A program made the position numbers and the translations under genes. A stretch of DNA of 5,835 nt from an uncultured Bacillota bacterium (GTDB lineage: Bacteria; Bacillota_I; Bacilli_A; RF39; UBA660), in the NCBI GenBank assembly GCA_947179265.1, contig CAMXBB010000095.1, positions 1 through 5,835 on the forward strand, read 5' to 3'. Below, one piece after another: positions 5,377 through 5,835 of this stretch. The notes below the pieces were generated by a model. It had not been told where the DNA came from. It saw only the letters and a program-made list of their open reading frames with translations, and ran no database searches. Every line of letters begins with the position of its first letter. The first letter of the stretch is position 1.

Positions 5377-5835
5377 TTGGTAGAAACCGGGGAAACCATA
5401 AGAAGTACTAGGAAAGCTACAGGAGTCTCTTTGGATGAAGTTAGTAAAGATTTAGAAATACCAGTTTTAATATTAGAACAGATTGAAGATGGTGCTTTTG
5501 GATCATTCGACGATATTTATGAAGCAAAAAGAATTTTGATTGAATATGCTAAATATCTTGGATTAAATACTGATGAAGTAATAAAAAGATTTAATGAGTA
5601 TATGTTTGAATATACAAGCAGAATACCAATGGCTGAAATAGAAAAAGCTGTTAGGGAACAACAAAAAGAACGTACTGATGAGGATCGAATTGCCTCACCA
5701 TATACTAGAGTTTATCCTAAAGAAAAAACACTTCCCTATATTTTGACGGGAATAGGAATACTTATACTTGTAATACTTGCAGTATTCTGGAGTATAAGAC
5801 AAATAACAGTAAACAATATAAGTAATGATTTAATC
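5377..5835 (+). CDS. RodZ-like protein: N-terminal HTH domain plus transmembrane segment, 3' truncated
   Basis: The frame starts at TTG 5377 and stays open for 153 codons to the right edge. The start is set by a strong AAGGAGTGAT ribosome binding site (5363-5372); no ATG or GTG is available nearby. Residues 5-75 form a HTH_25-type helix-turn-helix (GETIRSTRKATGVSLDEVSK, then IPVLILEQIEDG and YAKYLGLNTDEVIKRF). A charged linker follows (85-118), then a single transmembrane segment (about 120-140). This is the architecture of RodZ/YmfM, a membrane protein whose cytoplasmic HTH contacts MreB and supports lateral wall synthesis. The cut removes the extracytoplasmic part, so I give no gene symbol. 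It lies 26 bases from the RNase P RNA with no visible promoter and is probably co-transcribed with it. In many Bacillota this gene is followed by pgsA, a testable prediction for the sequence beyond the window. Confidence 0.85.
   Translation, partial: MVETGETIRSTRKATGVSLDEVSKDLEIPVLILEQIEDGAFGSFDDIYEAKRILIEYAKYLGLNTDEVIKRFNEYMFEYTSRIPMAEIEKAVREQQKERTDEDRIASPYTRVYPKEKTLPYILTGIGILILVILAVFWSIRQITVNNISNDLI

Noticed and set aside
1..5835. CRISPR arrays, tRNA genes, insertion sequences or phage genes
   Set aside because: I saw no regularly spaced direct repeats, cloverleaf-like stretches, transposase motifs or terminal inverted repeats flanking genes.

Overview
The window is AT-rich and carries genes typical of a low-GC Bacillota: gpsB, a Bacillus-type (class B) RNase P RNA and a RodZ-like gene, with AAGGAGG-type ribosome binding sites. 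The organism clearly has a cell wall, because at least four of the genes act on peptidoglycan or its assembly. Complete genes stop at TAA or TAG and every tryptophan I read is TGG, so nothing suggests a UGA-Trp code. My best inference is an uncultured gut-type lineage of Bacilli (RF39 or Erysipelotrichales-like). That placement rests on base composition and gene style, not on a marker phylogeny.

Layout, all on the plus strand. (1) 3-1181: 3' part of a PLP enzyme of the methionine gamma-lyase / 'aluminum resistance' (YnbB-like) family, cut by the left edge. (2) 1234-2931: membrane-anchored or secreted amidase with Ig/FN3-like modules, a chitobiase C-terminal-type domain and a C-terminal Amidase_3-type catalytic domain. 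(3) 2932-3092: a short gap holding a candidate 28-codon ORF and two competing inverted repeats. (4) 3093-3791 and 3824-4579: two tandem paralogous lipoproteins, each with a lipobox, a Thr/Ser/Lys-rich linker and a C-terminal CHAP-like domain with conserved Cys, His and Glu-x-Asn. (5) 4587-4644: a perfect 12-bp hairpin that abuts a strong promoter (TTGACT, 17 bp, TAAAAT). (6) 4671-5006: gpsB. (7) about 5002-5350: rnpB. (8) 5377 to the right edge: a RodZ-like protein with an N-terminal HTH and one transmembrane segment.

The genes fall into two probable transcription units. The first (1234 to about 4615) encodes exported wall-remodelling proteins: one amidase and two CHAP-like lipoproteins. The second starts at the promoter at 4616 and runs gpsB-rnpB-rodZ. 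It is very tightly packed: the outer stem (P1) of the RNase P RNA appears to include the gpsB stop codon, and the rodZ ribosome binding site starts about a dozen bases after the other side of that stem. The points most worth a second look are the duplicated CHAP-like lipoproteins, the gpsB/rnpB overlap, and the small ORF with its alternative RNA structures upstream of the lipoproteins.
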